DNA of 64,000 nucleotides from Armatimonadota bacterium (GTDB taxonomy: Bacteria > Armatimonadota > Fimbriimonadia > Fimbriimonadales > Fimbriimonadaceae): positions 124,001 through 188,000 of the forward strand of contig JAFDWU010000005.1 in the NCBI GenBank assembly GCA_018268315.1, in the 5' to 3' direction. How positions within the stretch are numbered: position 1 is the stretch's first letter; each line of letters starts with the position of its first letter. Positions 7,979 through 17,202 of the stretch are shown one piece after another. The notes below the pieces were generated by a model. The model was not told the DNA's origin. It saw only the letters and a list, made by a program, of their open reading frames with translations, and made no database searches. The position numbers and the translations under genes were made by a program.

Positions 7979-9994
7979 CTAGGCTGAAATCAGGATTTCC
8001 GCCAAAACGTCCTCTAAAGGCGCGTTCAAGCCCACTGCTTCAGCATGTTGGAAGCGTGTTTGCCCCAAGGCAGCTTGCAGGGCGGCCATCTGGCGGCGTG
8101 ACTCATTTACCGACACCGGATCCTGCCGCAACTGCAAGTCGTGATCGAGTTTCCTTACCGCCGAGAGGAGCTTCACGCGCAATTCAGGCTTAGACGCAAG
8201 CAGATCGGCGTGCCAGTTCAAGAGGTTGGCGATCGCTACCTGGTCGTTTTGCTCACGCGCCACGCTGAGTATTCGCAGGAGAATACGGCGACCTTCAACC
8301 AAATCATTTCTTCGGATTGCAAGCAGAGCCTGCTCATACATCTCGCCCGTATTCAAGAAACCCAGGCGATGGTATGCCTTGAAAGCCCGATTATTTAGGG
8401 ATGTAAACGTCGGATCCTTCGCGCTATGGGCCGTGGAGGCGGCCATCAAGGAAAGCGATACTCCCCAATCACTGTGGAGATGTCGAAATGCGGAAAGAGC
8501 TGCCTGCGCCCAATAGTTCTTCTGCTGCACACCGATATTGGGGACGTAGGCGATGCACAGCGCGGTGACGGCCTGCCCGCCTTCGTCGTGCAGTTCTCGG
8601 AAGCCGGCCATCGCAATGGCGTACTGCTCCATCGCTTCTTTGCTTATGTGCCGTTCGCTGGCGAAGAATCCCATGTGTCGCCGTGCGTGAGCTATCCCCC
8701 ACTTGTCGTTGCAAGAGGTGTATATCGACAGAGCCGTTCTAAGTTGCGCGTCCTCGTAGGTTTCATGGCGTGCCGCAAGGAACGCGCAGCCTACAAGAGC
8801 TCTTGCCCTTTCTCGAGTTGGCTTATTGGACGACCGTGCCAGCGCCTCTGAGAGCCAAAGATATCCCTCGTTCCTGGCGTCTCTCATGTACCACCATCGG
8901 GTCAGTGCGCCAGCCATTTGAAGCGCGGTGTCCGGGTCATGATCAAGGTTCCACGTTAAAGCAGTCCGGATTTCCAAGGAGGAGTTGTCGAGCTTGCTCA
9001 GCCATTGAGCTTCATTAGGCCCGTACCACTCTGACCACGCTTGCTCCACCAGCTTGGCGCAAGCTTTCGCTTCGTGCCCTTGGTCAGGATGGCTCACCGA
9101 AGGTCTTTGCGGATAGATGCCGGAAGCCGAGACAAACATGAAGCCACCGAGCAGGGAAACGGCGACTGCCGAGGCCCCCATTAGCTGAACGCTTAGCCTT
9201 CGTGGAGCCTTCCTGTCGCTTCCCGCTTGCCGTTGTGGTTGAGAAACCGGCTTTTCGGCGAGCGCTGCAAGGGCCATCTCACGCGTTCTTGCGGAAATTG
9301 GCCGGCCCAGTTCCTCAGCGCATTGCCGTTCATAGTCTTCCAAATGGCGTTCACCCGCCCGAGGGTGTCCAGCCATAACGTACGATCTGATGGCCGCGAT
9401 GTGAGCAGCATCGTTAAAGGGATCGAGTGAGAGCAGGCGTGACCCTACTCTAATTGAGTCGCTATGCGCGCTTCGCGCCTGGTGATAGCGCTGCAGCGCT
9501 GCCAAAGCCTGCAGGGCTTCGACTTCGACTCGCCTTCGTTCGGACAGGAGCCAGCCATCGAAGCACCCTGCAAGCAACTCGCCTTTGTAGAGCTCGGCGG
9601 CACGATTCAAAACTGGAAACGCGTCTTCATCGCTAGCAGCGCCCTTGGCCTGCCGGATGCATTCATCAAATTGGTGCAAGTCGGTCTGTAGAACCTCCCG
9701 CCGAAGTCCTATTGAAACGGAGCTGGCAATAAGCAGCGGGCTGTCGGCAGGCTCGTCAAGGACCTTGCGAAGCGTGAAGATGGTCTGCCTTAAGTTGTGT
9801 CGAGCGGCACCCGACTTCATATCCGGCCAGAAAATGTCTAGCAGATCTTCGCGACTGTGAGCCTTATCCGGGTTAATGGCCAGATAGCCCAGTAGAGCGG
9901 CCGCCTTTCGGGTCCCGAAATTGGTGATGGTGCGATCCCCGAACTTAACGGTCAAAATCCCGAGCAGTTCAATCGTCCAGCCAGGTTCGCTCAA
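7979..9994 (-). CDS. SARP/BTAD transcriptional regulator with membrane anchor and TPR domain
   Basis: About 671 residues. The N-terminal ~90 residues are a winged-helix DNA-binding domain (ELLGILTVKFGDRTI, then FWPDMKSGAARHNLRQTIFT). A bacterial transcriptional activation domain (BTAD) follows to about residue 245. A single hydrophobic segment, SVQLMGASAVAVSLLGGFMF, lies near residues 268-290, and the rest is TPR-like helices. The layout suggests a cytoplasmic regulator tethered to the membrane with an external TPR part. The frame is open to 10408, but that extension crosses the divergent promoter. TTG at 9994 has GGAGGTGA 7 nt upstream and begins just before the winged helix, so I chose it. 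It is divergent from the amidohydrolase gene. Targets are unknown; the neighbouring direct repeats are a candidate. Confidence 0.83.
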   Translation of the reverse strand: MSEPGWTIELLGILTVKFGDRTITNFGTRKAAALLGYLAINPDKAHSREDLLDIFWPDMKSGAARHNLRQTIFTLRKVLDEPADSPLLIASSVSIGLRREVLQTDLHQFDECIRQAKGAASDEDAFPVLNRAAELYKGELLAGCFDGWLLSERRRVEVEALQALAALQRYHQARSAHSDSIRVGSRLLSLDPFNDAAHIAAIRSYVMAGHPRAGERHLEDYERQCAEELGRPISARTREMALAALAEKPVSQPQRQAGSDRKAPRRLSVQLMGASAVAVSLLGGFMFVSASGIYPQRPSVSHPDQGHEAKACAKLVEQAWSEWYGPNEAQWLSKLDNSSLEIRTALTWNLDHDPDTALQMAGALTRWWYMRDARNEGYLWLSEALARSSNKPTRERARALVGCAFLAARHETYEDAQLRTALSIYTSCNDKWGIAHARRHMGFFASERHISKEAMEQYAIAMAGFRELHDEGGQAVTALCIAYVPNIGVQQKNYWAQAALSAFRHLHSDWGVSLSLMAASTAHSAKDPTFTSLNNRAFKAYHRLGFLNTGEMYEQALLAIRRNDLVEGRRILLRILSVAREQNDQVAIANLLNWHADLLASKPELRVKLLSAVRKLDHDLQLRQDPVSVNESRRQMAALQAALGQTRFQHAEAVGLNAPLEDVLAEILISA

Positions 9995-10217
9995 ACCAGA
10001 ATCACCTCCGAATACTATACGGCATGTTCTCCCTTCATGCCAGCAGTTAAGAGGCGAATGTTGCGGCCCCTGACCGAATGGCAAATATCTTCCACCTGGG
10101 GATGTTACAGGCAGCTTCTGGACATTTACCCACGCCGTGTTCATTAAATAGCAACTACAGCTCATCATGGCCCAGGCCCTACGAAGGCTTTCGTATACAA
10201 TGTCATTCAAGAAAATC

Positions 10218-11876
10218 ATGCAGTCAACCAAGTTCATCATCCTCGCGCTTTTCGCTTGCATCGCTCGGCCACTTGTTGCCCAAAACATAACTGCGTTCGA
10301 AGATTTCAATGTCGTCCCCATGGAATCGGACAAGATCCTTGCCCACACAACCGTTCTGGTTGACGGTCGGAAGATCATCGCTGTGGGTCCGGCGCGCTCC
10401 GTGTCCATTCCGAAGAACTGCGAGGTTGTTAAGGGTCACGGAAAGCGCTATCTCATTCCGGGGCTCGCGGACATGCATACGCATATTGATGAGCAAGAGG
10501 ACCTGCTACTTCTGGTTGCAAGCGGCGTGACGACGATGCTGAACATGGGCCACGCTAACGGCCAGTTCATCACTACAACGCGGCAGAGTGTCAACGAAGG
10601 CAAAACCCTTGGGCCCTACACTTTCGCCGGTTTCTGGATCGATGGAGTACCCGAGAGCAACGGCTTCTATGTAACAAAGCCGGAAGACGCCAAGGCAGCC
10701 GTTGAATCCGCTCATAAGTTAGGTTACGAGTTCATAAAGGCCTACAGCTTGGTCTCACCAGAATGCTTCCGGGCCATTTGCGCGACCGCAAAGGGTCTCG
10801 GCATGCCCGTCGTCGGGCACGGTCAGCGCAATCTTGATTTCAGAGAGGCCGCAGAGACTGGTCTTTGCATGCTCGCTCATGCGGAGGAGTATTTCTACAC
10901 GTACTTTGCCAAGGGTAAGGGCCCTGAGGCCATACCGGACGCTGTACAGATCACTAAGGAAACCGGGCTAACGGTGACGGCAAACTTGTCCGCATATCAT
11001 GTCATGGCGGCCCAGTGGGGCAAACCCGACGTTCTGAAGAAACTGATGGAAGATCCGGACGTAAAGAATTTGCGCCCAGAGAACAGAGATCAGTGGGAGG
11101 GTTCTGAGCTCGCGAGAAACAAAGGCAGCCTCGATAAGCGTGTTCCCTTCCTCGACACGCTGGTCAAGTCGCTTCAAGATGCCGGGGTTCCCTTGCTTGC
11201 AGGTACCGACACTCCTGGAATTCCCGGTCTGCCCCCCGGGAAGTCGTTACGCACGGAATTAGAACTCCTTGTGAAGGCGGGTTTGACGCCTTATGAGGCG
11301 CTATCATGCGCGACGCGAAATGCGGGTGGCTTCATCAGCGGCGTGCTGCCTAACCAGGAGAAATTCGGGCACGTTGCTGTTGGGGAACGGGCTGACTTGG
11401 TGATCTTGGATGGAAACCCACTGAAGGACATCGCGAATGTGAACTCGATGGAGGGGGTTGTGGTCGCCGGCAAATACTTGCCAAAGTCGAAGCTTGACTC
11501 CATGGTGAGGGAGCAGAGCAGGCGCTTTGAAGCAGAAGTGGCGCTCCAGAAGGAATTTGAAGCATCGCTTAAGGCCAACGGTCTTGCCAAGACCGCAGTG
11601 GACTTTTCTCAGCCTAGGGGCAAGATCGCCTTGCGCGAGCACTACTTGAACAACCTCGGCTATGCGTGCCTTGGCGCAAAGAAGATCAAGCAAGCAGTCA
11701 CGCTCTTCCAACTCAACGTGAAGCTTCATCCGGAATCGGCCAACGTTTACGACAGCCTCGGAGAGGCGCTGCTGGCTTCCGGGGATAAGGAAGCTGGGAG
11801 GAAGGCGTATGCGAAGGCGGCAGAACTAGACCCCACTAATTCCAACGCGGCGAAGATTGCTGCCGAGAAGGATTGA
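10218..11876 (+). CDS. Exported amidohydrolase with C-terminal TPR tail
   Basis: A metal-dependent amidohydrolase of the imidazolonepropionase/prolidase-like group. It shows the N-terminal metal motif DMHTH, central histidines in VVGHGQRN and LAHAEEYF, the C-terminal metal aspartate in AGTDTPGIPG, and the usual closing GHVAVGERADLVILDGNPL. About 120 residues follow, containing at least two TPR helices (LNNLGYACLGAKKIKQAV, VYDSLGEALLASGDKEAGRK), an uncommon addition. A signal peptide starts at MQSTKFIILALFACIARPLVAQ, so I use ATG 10218; in-frame ATGs at 10167 and 10200 are alternatives. The substrate is probably a cyclic amide or dipeptide outside the cytoplasm. A perfect small inverted repeat (TACGAA..TTCGTA, 10180-10195) precedes this start and may be regulatory. 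Confidence 0.86.
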   Translation: MQSTKFIILALFACIARPLVAQNITAFEDFNVVPMESDKILAHTTVLVDGRKIIAVGPARSVSIPKNCEVVKGHGKRYLIPGLADMHTHIDEQEDLLLLVASGVTTMLNMGHANGQFITTTRQSVNEGKTLGPYTFAGFWIDGVPESNGFYVTKPEDAKAAVESAHKLGYEFIKAYSLVSPECFRAICATAKGLGMPVVGHGQRNLDFREAAETGLCMLAHAEEYFYTYFAKGKGPEAIPDAVQITKETGLTVTANLSAYHVMAAQWGKPDVLKKLMEDPDVKNLRPENRDQWEGSELARNKGSLDKRVPFLDTLVKSLQDAGVPLLAGTDTPGIPGLPPGKSLRTELELLVKAGLTPYEALSCATRNAGGFISGVLPNQEKFGHVAVGERADLVILDGNPLKDIANVNSMEGVVVAGKYLPKSKLDSMVREQSRRFEAEVALQKEFEASLKANGLAKTAVDFSQPRGKIALREHYLNNLGYACLGAKKIKQAVTLFQLNVKLHPESANVYDSLGEALLASGDKEAGRKAYAKAAELDPTNSNAAKIAAEKD

Positions 11877-11984
11877 ATCTCTCGGTGTACCCAGCGAGAT
11901 AGCGCGCAAGATCGACCGCGGTTGAGCCTGCGATTGAGTTCAAATAGCCCTTCGCAAGTCCCAGTCGGGGTTCAATAGCCTTCA

Positions 11985-12731
11985 ATGAGTGTGGATTCCG
12001 ATGGAATACGCATATCCCTGATCATTCCTGCCTACAACGAGGAAGTGTTGATCCCGTTACTGCTGGACACGGTTGATGTGGCGCGGAAATCCTACTCATA
12101 CGGTGCTGAAAGCATTGAGGTTGTGGTGGCTAATAACGGCTCCACTGATCGCACACAGGAGATCGCCTCCTCGCGGGGTTGTAAGGTCGTCCCCGTCAGC
12201 AAACGATCAATTGCGGCGGCTCGCAATGGCGGAGCGCAAGCTGCTGCAGGGCGCTTATTAGCATTCGTTGATGCCGACACGCTCATTCATGCAGAAACAT
12301 TTAACGCTATCGAGCGCGCGCTTGCGGACGACCGCGTTATGGCCGGAGCAACCGGTGTGCGGCCCAGTCGCATGTCACCCGCCATAGCCGTTTTGGTGGC
12401 GATATCGCTTCCCTTTCGGATTGCAGGTCTGGACTCCGGTGTCGTCTTTTGCTCGAAGGCAGATTGGCAGGAGGTAGGCGGATTCAACGAGGAATTGCTT
12501 ATCAGCGAAGATATTGATTTCCAATTTGCCCTTAAGCGACTTGCCCGTAAACGCGGGAAGCATTTGGGCCGAGCGAGAGGGGCTCAGGCTATCACCTCCA
12601 CCCGCAAGTTCGACCGGCAAGGTGACTGGCGCTTGATCGGCCATATGTTTGCAATACCATTCCTGAAGGCGTTTCGGCCCCGTGCTTTTGATCGCTTGGT
12701 TCAGAAGCACTGGTATGAGGATCGCGACTAG
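11985..12731 (+). CDS. Family 2 glycosyltransferase
   Basis: A 248-residue GT-A fold enzyme. It opens with ISLIIPAYNEEVLIP, has the nucleotide-binding NNGSTDRT segment, the DxD-like metal motif FVDADT near residue 90, and an ED motif in LLISEDIDF near residue 178. No membrane helices extend from the catalytic domain, so it is probably a soluble or peripherally bound transferase acting on the cytoplasmic face. The donor and acceptor cannot be deduced. It is not within a polysaccharide cluster: neighbours are a TPR amidohydrolase and an unknown secreted protein, so it is likely monocistronic. Confidence 0.9.
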   Translation: MSVDSDGIRISLIIPAYNEEVLIPLLLDTVDVARKSYSYGAESIEVVVANNGSTDRTQEIASSRGCKVVPVSKRSIAAARNGGAQAAAGRLLAFVDADTLIHAETFNAIERALADDRVMAGATGVRPSRMSPAIAVLVAISLPFRIAGLDSGVVFCSKADWQEVGGFNEELLISEDIDFQFALKRLARKRGKHLGRARGAQAITSTRKFDRQGDWRLIGHMFAIPFLKAFRPRAFDRLVQKHWYEDRD

Positions 12732-12863
12732 CCCTGCGTCTACGGCCCTCGTAAGGCGGGCACATCTTTCCCGGGCTGAAAAGCGATCCGCGCGGCTCAG
12801 CTCAAGCTGCCTGGCGGGGCTTTCGTGCGTCGTTAGAGATGGCAGTCACCGCCAGGCACTAAC

Positions 12864-13370
12864 ATGAGAATAAGTCTTCTTTCTGTCTCCCTCCTTGCGA
12901 TCGCTCTCTTGTCGTCCGCCGCCCTAGCGCCCGTGAGTCACGCCCAGTCTTCTGACAATGACTCCAGTGTCGCTCAACTCGACGATGACGGCTTGAAGTT
13001 GATGCTCACTAACCTTGGACTGGAACCAAAGCCGCTTTCCAAGGGGTTCCTGATCGCAATCAAACAGGGGACGTGGACTGTGAACATCCAGGTAGTTCTG
13101 AGTGGCGATAAGTCCAAATTAGGGCTCAACGCCAACCTTGGGAAGGTTGATGATCCTGATTCAGTGACGGCGGCGCAGTGGAAGTCCCTGCTAATTTCGA
13201 ACCAAGACATCGACCCTTCATCGTTCTACTTCAGCGACACCGCGAAGAAACTCTATCTCCACCGAGTCTTGGACAATCGCGCAGTCACACCGCCATATCT
13301 TAAGCATCAAATTGATGAGTTCACTAACAACATCGTGAAGACTTCAGATCTCTGGAAGTTCACTAAGTAG
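12864..13370 (+). CDS. Secreted protein of unknown function, possibly YbjN/chaperone-like fold
   Basis: A 168-residue protein with a signal peptide (ISLLSVSLLAIALLSSAALAPVSHAQ). The mature part has the order helix (LDDDGLKLMLTNLGLEPKPL), three to four strands (GFLIAIKQGTWTVNIQVVLS), then helices. This resembles the YbjN/type III chaperone-like fold, but I see no diagnostic motif, so the comparison is only structural style. I cannot name the gene. It follows the glycosyltransferase after 132 bp in the same direction and is likely transcribed separately. Confidence 0.75.
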   Translation: MRISLLSVSLLAIALLSSAALAPVSHAQSSDNDSSVAQLDDDGLKLMLTNLGLEPKPLSKGFLIAIKQGTWTVNIQVVLSGDKSKLGLNANLGKVDDPDSVTAAQWKSLLISNQDIDPSSFYFSDTAKKLYLHRVLDNRAVTPPYLKHQIDEFTNNIVKTSDLWKFTK

Positions 13371-13546
13371 GCATGAATCCTTTGCCGACGAGGCATTTGC
13401 AGGAATCGCCCTGAGTTGTTCTCGTTAGAGCTTCTTGATTCGGATTCAATCTATGGTATCCAATTAAAAGAACCGGTGGGTCTTTTTAAGCTTTCGTTTG
13501 CTAGCCCGGTACTATTCAAGCAAGCGAAGCGGTTCGCAGGTACTCC

Positions 13547-14383
13547 ATGTTGACGTTTTTGGCAAGCATCATCCTGTTACCCTTATCCAGTCAGACTGGG
13601 ATTGCCAAAGACATTCCTTATGCAGAGAGCGGAGATCCGTTGCAGCGGCTGGACCTCTATTGCCCGGCTAAGAAACAGTTTCCGACAATCGTCTATCTTC
13701 ATGAGGGAAGCCTAAAAGGGGGAGACAAATCCGAACCCCCTTACTCTAAAATTGCGGAGGCATTTCAAAGTCACGGCGTCGGCTTTGCCCTGGTTAACTA
13801 CCGTCTCTTCCCCGCCAACCCTTGGCCAGCACCTATCCAAGATGCGTCAAGGGCGTTTAAGTGGGTGAAGACGCACATCCAAAGCATGGGTGGAGACCCT
13901 AGTCAAGTTTATGTGATGGGGCATAGCTCAGGAGCCCAGCTCGCAGGCTTGCTATCTACAGACGTATCGTATCTGAAGGCCAATAATTTGGGGCTTCGAG
14001 ACATTGCGGGCACCATTCTGATGGGAACCCTCATGTCAGATCCACTACAAATTGGTGGTCGATCCAAGGAGAGCCAGGAGAAGATGTGGGCTAAATACTT
14101 GAAGCCAGATTGGCCATCGGCGGACGCTTTTGTCCAAGCCTGGCCAATGGCGCACATCAACAAGGACATCCCGCGTATGCTCATTCTGATTGCAGAAGCA
14201 GAGACGACGAACCCGCCGATCTTATCCCAGGCAATTGAGTATGAAAAGGCATGCGAAGCCCTTGGCGTGTCCATCCATCACGAAGTGTTGCCAAATAGGA
14301 CGCACATGACCGCCATGCAAAAGCTATGCGAAGCTGGCGATCCAAATACAAGATTGATATTGGATTTCCTGCGGATACGCTGA
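13547..14383 (+). CDS. Secreted alpha/beta-hydrolase (esterase/BD-FAE type)
   Basis: A 278-residue enzyme with a signal peptide (MLTFLASIILLPLSSQTGIA). It carries the oxyanion-side motif YLHEGSLKGGDKS, the nucleophile elbow GHSSG (Ser at residue ~127) and a C-terminal catalytic histidine in NRTHMTAM. The order and the opening segment RLDLYCPAKKQFPTIVYLHEG match carboxylesterase/kynurenine-formamidase-like hydrolases of the BD-FAE group, which often remove acetyl or feruloyl esters from polysaccharides. The acidic member of the triad is not certain. The substrate is unknown. It is probably monocistronic; the 176-bp gap before it shows no clear promoter. Confidence 0.88.
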   Translation: MLTFLASIILLPLSSQTGIAKDIPYAESGDPLQRLDLYCPAKKQFPTIVYLHEGSLKGGDKSEPPYSKIAEAFQSHGVGFALVNYRLFPANPWPAPIQDASRAFKWVKTHIQSMGGDPSQVYVMGHSSGAQLAGLLSTDVSYLKANNLGLRDIAGTILMGTLMSDPLQIGGRSKESQEKMWAKYLKPDWPSADAFVQAWPMAHINKDIPRMLILIAEAETTNPPILSQAIEYEKACEALGVSIHHEVLPNRTHMTAMQKLCEAGDPNTRLILDFLRIR

Positions 14384-14476
14384 GGAACTGCGCTCTTAGT
14401 TTGGCGACGGGCGAATGCTGACAACTGAAGCCGACTTTTGACCTGATAGCGCAGGCCAAAGAGCCATACTCCTGAC

Positions 14477-15361
14477 GTGCGGCAAGAGACTTACGGCGAT
14501 TATTGCCAGCGACTCAGTGACGTGCTCAACTACGTGCACGATCACCTGAATCAAAGTCTGGGAGTTCAAGAACTGTCGACCATCGGCTGCATGTCGCCGT
14601 TCCACTTCCAGCGGGTTTTCAGCAAGCTCGTGGGCGAGAATTGCGTTCAGCTAGTCAGGCGGCTACGCTTGGAGCGCGCAGCCTGGCAACTCCAGAACAC
14701 CGAAAAGCCCATCGCAGAGATCGCCTTCGATGCCGAATTCGAGAGCCAGGAGGCTTTCGCACGAGCATTTAGAACCTCGTTCGGCTCGCCCGCAACCTCT
14801 TTTCGATTTGCCCGGTGGAGCGACTTTCATCTCTTGGCCCCTTCGAGATTTCACTTCACTCCTGAAGGGCGACCGAGATTTGAGCCTCTCACCATGTTCG
14901 GCGAGGGATTGCCGTTCGAATTGCGCGAGATCCCGTCGTTTGAGCTTGCATCAAGGCAGCACGTCGGCGCTCCCCATCTTGTAGCGAAATCGGCGCGAGA
15001 GCTAGTAGTCAGCTTGGAATCCGTAGGATTCGATTTGGACGTTCACCCGGTCGCCACTTACGCGTATGGCCTCCGTCCGGGTCAGGCCGTCAAGGACATC
15101 ACCACTTTCGTTGCCGCGCCCCAGGAGTTCGCAAGCCACGAAGGGTTGGAGCTTGCTAGACTTGGTGGCGGGCTTCACCTTGTGGTCATTCATAACGGGC
15201 CCGGAGCCGACATCGGGGACTTGTGGTTCAGGATTTGGGCTGAAGCGTTCCCTGCCTCGGGCGCAACATTGCGCGAGGAACCATGCTTCCAAATCATGCG
15301 CTTTGACTTGTCCGCCCCAAGCGACATCCACGCCACCATCTGCATCCCGGTAAGCATCTAG
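14477..15361 (+). CDS. AraC-family regulator with GyrI-like effector-binding domain
   Basis: Residues ~8-105 form the AraC DNA-binding domain at the N-terminus (VQELSTIGCMSPFHFQRVFSKL, then IAEIAFDAEFESQEAFARAF and GSPATSFR). The C-terminal ~160 residues are a GyrI/SOUL-type effector-binding domain (FELREIPSFELASRQHVG, ending CFQIMRFDLS). This Rob/SoxS-like arrangement is widespread among regulators that sense hydrophobic toxins or antibiotics. The start is GTG 14477. It may control the neighbouring VOC, SRPBCC and DoxX genes, but nothing in the sequence proves it. Confidence 0.92.
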   Translation: MRQETYGDYCQRLSDVLNYVHDHLNQSLGVQELSTIGCMSPFHFQRVFSKLVGENCVQLVRRLRLERAAWQLQNTEKPIAEIAFDAEFESQEAFARAFRTSFGSPATSFRFARWSDFHLLAPSRFHFTPEGRPRFEPLTMFGEGLPFELREIPSFELASRQHVGAPHLVAKSARELVVSLESVGFDLDVHPVATYAYGLRPGQAVKDITTFVAAPQEFASHEGLELARLGGGLHLVVIHNGPGADIGDLWFRIWAEAFPASGATLREEPCFQIMRFDLSAPSDIHATICIPVSI

Positions 15362-15418
15362 CGCAAAGTAGCATTTCGGTCAGATGTAAACAGCACCCGG
15401 CGGCGAATACTACTCGCT

Positions 15419-16222
15419 ATGTTAATCGCCGCCGCATTTGCGCTTTCTTGCGTAGCCCATGTGCCCCGACCATCCATGACTCTCGAGAGTTTTGTTCGAG
15501 AGGTTCGCCACGCTGACTATGCGGGCGACACGATCTTGTTGGACAGCCTATACCTGTTGTCCGATGCCCTTCTTATTCACCCAGAGCACGAGTCGCTTCT
15601 TCGATATTGGCGCGGCTTCGCTTTGTGGCGCAAGGGCATGAACGGCATGAACGACAATGTCAGTGCGCAGATACTGATGCAAGACTTTAGTGGAGCGGTT
15701 GAGGAGTTTGAACAGGCGCTTCGGCTGGATCCCACGTTTCCAGATGCAAAGATCGCGGAAGCCGGCTGTCTTATGAACCTGGCTTTCTTGGAAGGCTCTG
15801 ACCAAGCAAAGGTCAACAAACGCATCGTGAAATTCGTGCCCCTGCTGAAAGAGGCGGAAGCTACGGATCCGAGCAACCCCCGGCTGTATTGGGTGAAGGG
15901 TCCGATGCTATGGTATCTGCCGGAAAGCAAGGGTGGGGGACAGGCGCGCGCCTTTGCCGCCTACGAGAAGGGCCTTCGTGCCTACGAGAGCCAAGAGGTC
16001 AAAGACGGCGACTCCATTTACCCTGCTTGGGGAAAGCCCGAGTTGCTTATGAACGTGGCTTGGTCAAAACTCAACGCGACCCCACGGCAGTTCCCTGAGG
16101 CCAAAAAGGCCGCACTCCAAGCACTCAAGCTGGTGCCCTATTGGCACTACTTGAAGGACATCCTCCTGCCTCAAATCAGACAGGCGGAGAAAGACGCAGT
16201 TTCCGGGGGCGGCGCCTCCTGA
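15419..16222 (+). CDS. Secreted TPR-like protein of unknown function
   Basis: A 267-residue protein with a short signal peptide (MLIAAAFALSCVAH). It is rich in helical pairs of the TPR type, for example FSGAVEEFEQALRLDPTFPDAKIAEAG and AKKAALQALKLVPYW. Proteins of this build act as periplasmic scaffolds. No catalytic motif is visible. It precedes the VOC/SRPBCC pair by 23 bp, so it may be part of the same transcript. I do not recognise a named family. Confidence 0.75.
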   Translation: MLIAAAFALSCVAHVPRPSMTLESFVREVRHADYAGDTILLDSLYLLSDALLIHPEHESLLRYWRGFALWRKGMNGMNDNVSAQILMQDFSGAVEEFEQALRLDPTFPDAKIAEAGCLMNLAFLEGSDQAKVNKRIVKFVPLLKEAEATDPSNPRLYWVKGPMLWYLPESKGGGQARAFAAYEKGLRAYESQEVKDGDSIYPAWGKPELLMNVAWSKLNATPRQFPEAKKAALQALKLVPYWHYLKDILLPQIRQAEKDAVSGGGAS

Positions 16223-16245
16223 AAGAACAAGAAGGAAAACAAACA

Positions 16246-16611
16246 ATGCCTAGAGTAATGCATTTCGAAATACCCAGTGCCGATCCCGAAAAAGCGATGT
16301 CGTTCTATCGCGACGTTTTCGGGTGGAGCTTCAACCGCTTTGGCCAAGAAGAATATTGGCTATGCAAGACCGGCGAGGCCCCCGAACCGGGGATCGACGG
16401 AGCGGTCATGCTTCGCCGCCATGAATCCCAACCAGTCGTGAACTCGATCATCGTCCCCTCAGTGGATGAGTACTGCGGCAAGGTTGAGGCGGCGGGTGGC
16501 TTCGTCGTAGTTCCCAAAATGCCAATCGGCGATATGGGGTTTGTCAGCTACATCAAGGATGTTGACGGGAATATTTTTGGACTGGCCGAGTTCAGTGGAG
16601 ACAATAAATGA
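16246..16611 (+). CDS. VOC-family (glyoxalase/bleomycin-resistance fold) protein
   Basis: A 121-residue single-module VOC protein. It opens PRVMHFEIPSADPEKAMSFY and VFGWSFNRFGQEEYW, and closes with a DVDGNIFGLAEF strand, which is the usual pattern of this fold and includes the metal or ligand site. ATG 16246 is preceded by GAAGGAAAAC; the open frame reaches 16141 but would overlap the TPR gene. Its final four bases (ATGA) overlap the start of the SRPBCC gene, so the two are translationally coupled. Function is unknown; such proteins isomerise, bind or resist small organic compounds. Confidence 0.9.
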   Translation: MPRVMHFEIPSADPEKAMSFYRDVFGWSFNRFGQEEYWLCKTGEAPEPGIDGAVMLRRHESQPVVNSIIVPSVDEYCGKVEAAGGFVVVPKMPIGDMGFVSYIKDVDGNIFGLAEFSGDNK

Positions 16612-17120
16612 AAACGATCTTAATCAAAGGCGCCCTGTTAGTGCTTGCCAATGTTGGTATGAGCAGCGATGCCACGACTCCTATCGTTGCATCGGCCGTC
16701 GTAAGCGGACCGGTAGCAGAAGTTTGGAAAGCCTACACGACCTGCGAAGGGTTGAATTCATGGATGGTTGCGGCTAGCGCAGTTGACCTTCGGGTGGGCG
16801 GCTACATCCGCACCTCATACACGAAAGGAAGCGACTGCACGGGTCCAGACGTGATCGAAAACCGAATCCTAAGCTTTGACCCGGAGCGGATGGTTTCGAT
16901 GCAAACCGTTCGCACCCCGGAGCGCTTTCCCTTTAAGGAGGCGATCAAGAAGACCTGGGTGAACATCTACTTCGAACCGATGGGGCAGACGAAAACTAAG
17001 GTTACATGCCGCATGATGGGCTTCGACAGCACGCCGGACTCGGTCCAGCTAAGGAAGTTCTTCGAGCAGGGCAACCAGCTCGAGCTCGATAAGTTGGTCG
17101 AGTACTTCTCCAAGAAGTAA
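16608..17120 (+). CDS. SRPBCC/AHSA1-like lipid-binding protein
   Basis: A 170-residue START-like (SRPBCC) protein: VVSGPVAEVWKAYTTCEGLN followed by DLRVGGYIRTSY and a long C-terminal helix. This is the Activator of Hsp90 ATPase homologue 1-like group found across soil bacteria. Unusually it begins with a signal-peptide-like stretch (MKTILIKGALLVLANVGM), suggesting export, whereas most relatives are cytosolic. It overlaps the VOC gene by ATGA. It ends ahead of a strong intrinsic terminator at 17135-17170. The ligand is unknown. Confidence 0.88.
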   Translation: MKTILIKGALLVLANVGMSSDATTPIVASAVVSGPVAEVWKAYTTCEGLNSWMVAASAVDLRVGGYIRTSYTKGSDCTGPDVIENRILSFDPERMVSMQTVRTPERFPFKEAIKKTWVNIYFEPMGQTKTKVTCRMMGFDSTPDSVQLRKFFEQGNQLELDKLVEYFSKK

Positions 17121-17134
17121 CGACCGTAATTGGA

Positions 17135-17170
17135 AGCCGTGTGAGGCGCCTCGCGCGGCTTTGATTTTTT
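17135..17170 (+). terminator. Intrinsic terminator after the VOC-SRPBCC operon
   Basis: Positions 17135-17147 and 17148-17160 are inverted copies that pair over 13 positions with only two G-T wobbles; a few tip pairs would open to form the loop. The stem is GC-rich and is followed directly by TTTGATTTTTT. This is a classic Rho-independent terminator on the plus strand, 14 bp after the SRPBCC stop codon, and separates that operon from the DoxX gene. Confidence 0.9.
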
Positions 17171-17202
17171 CACTCGGGAGCATTTTGCTCAAAGGAGTCA
17201 CG

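Noticed and set aside
9995-10408. N-terminal extension of the BTAD regulator frame up to 10408.
   Set aside because: It runs through the divergent promoter and into the amidohydrolase gene, its residues are not domain-like, and TTG 9994 has a strong ribosome-binding site.
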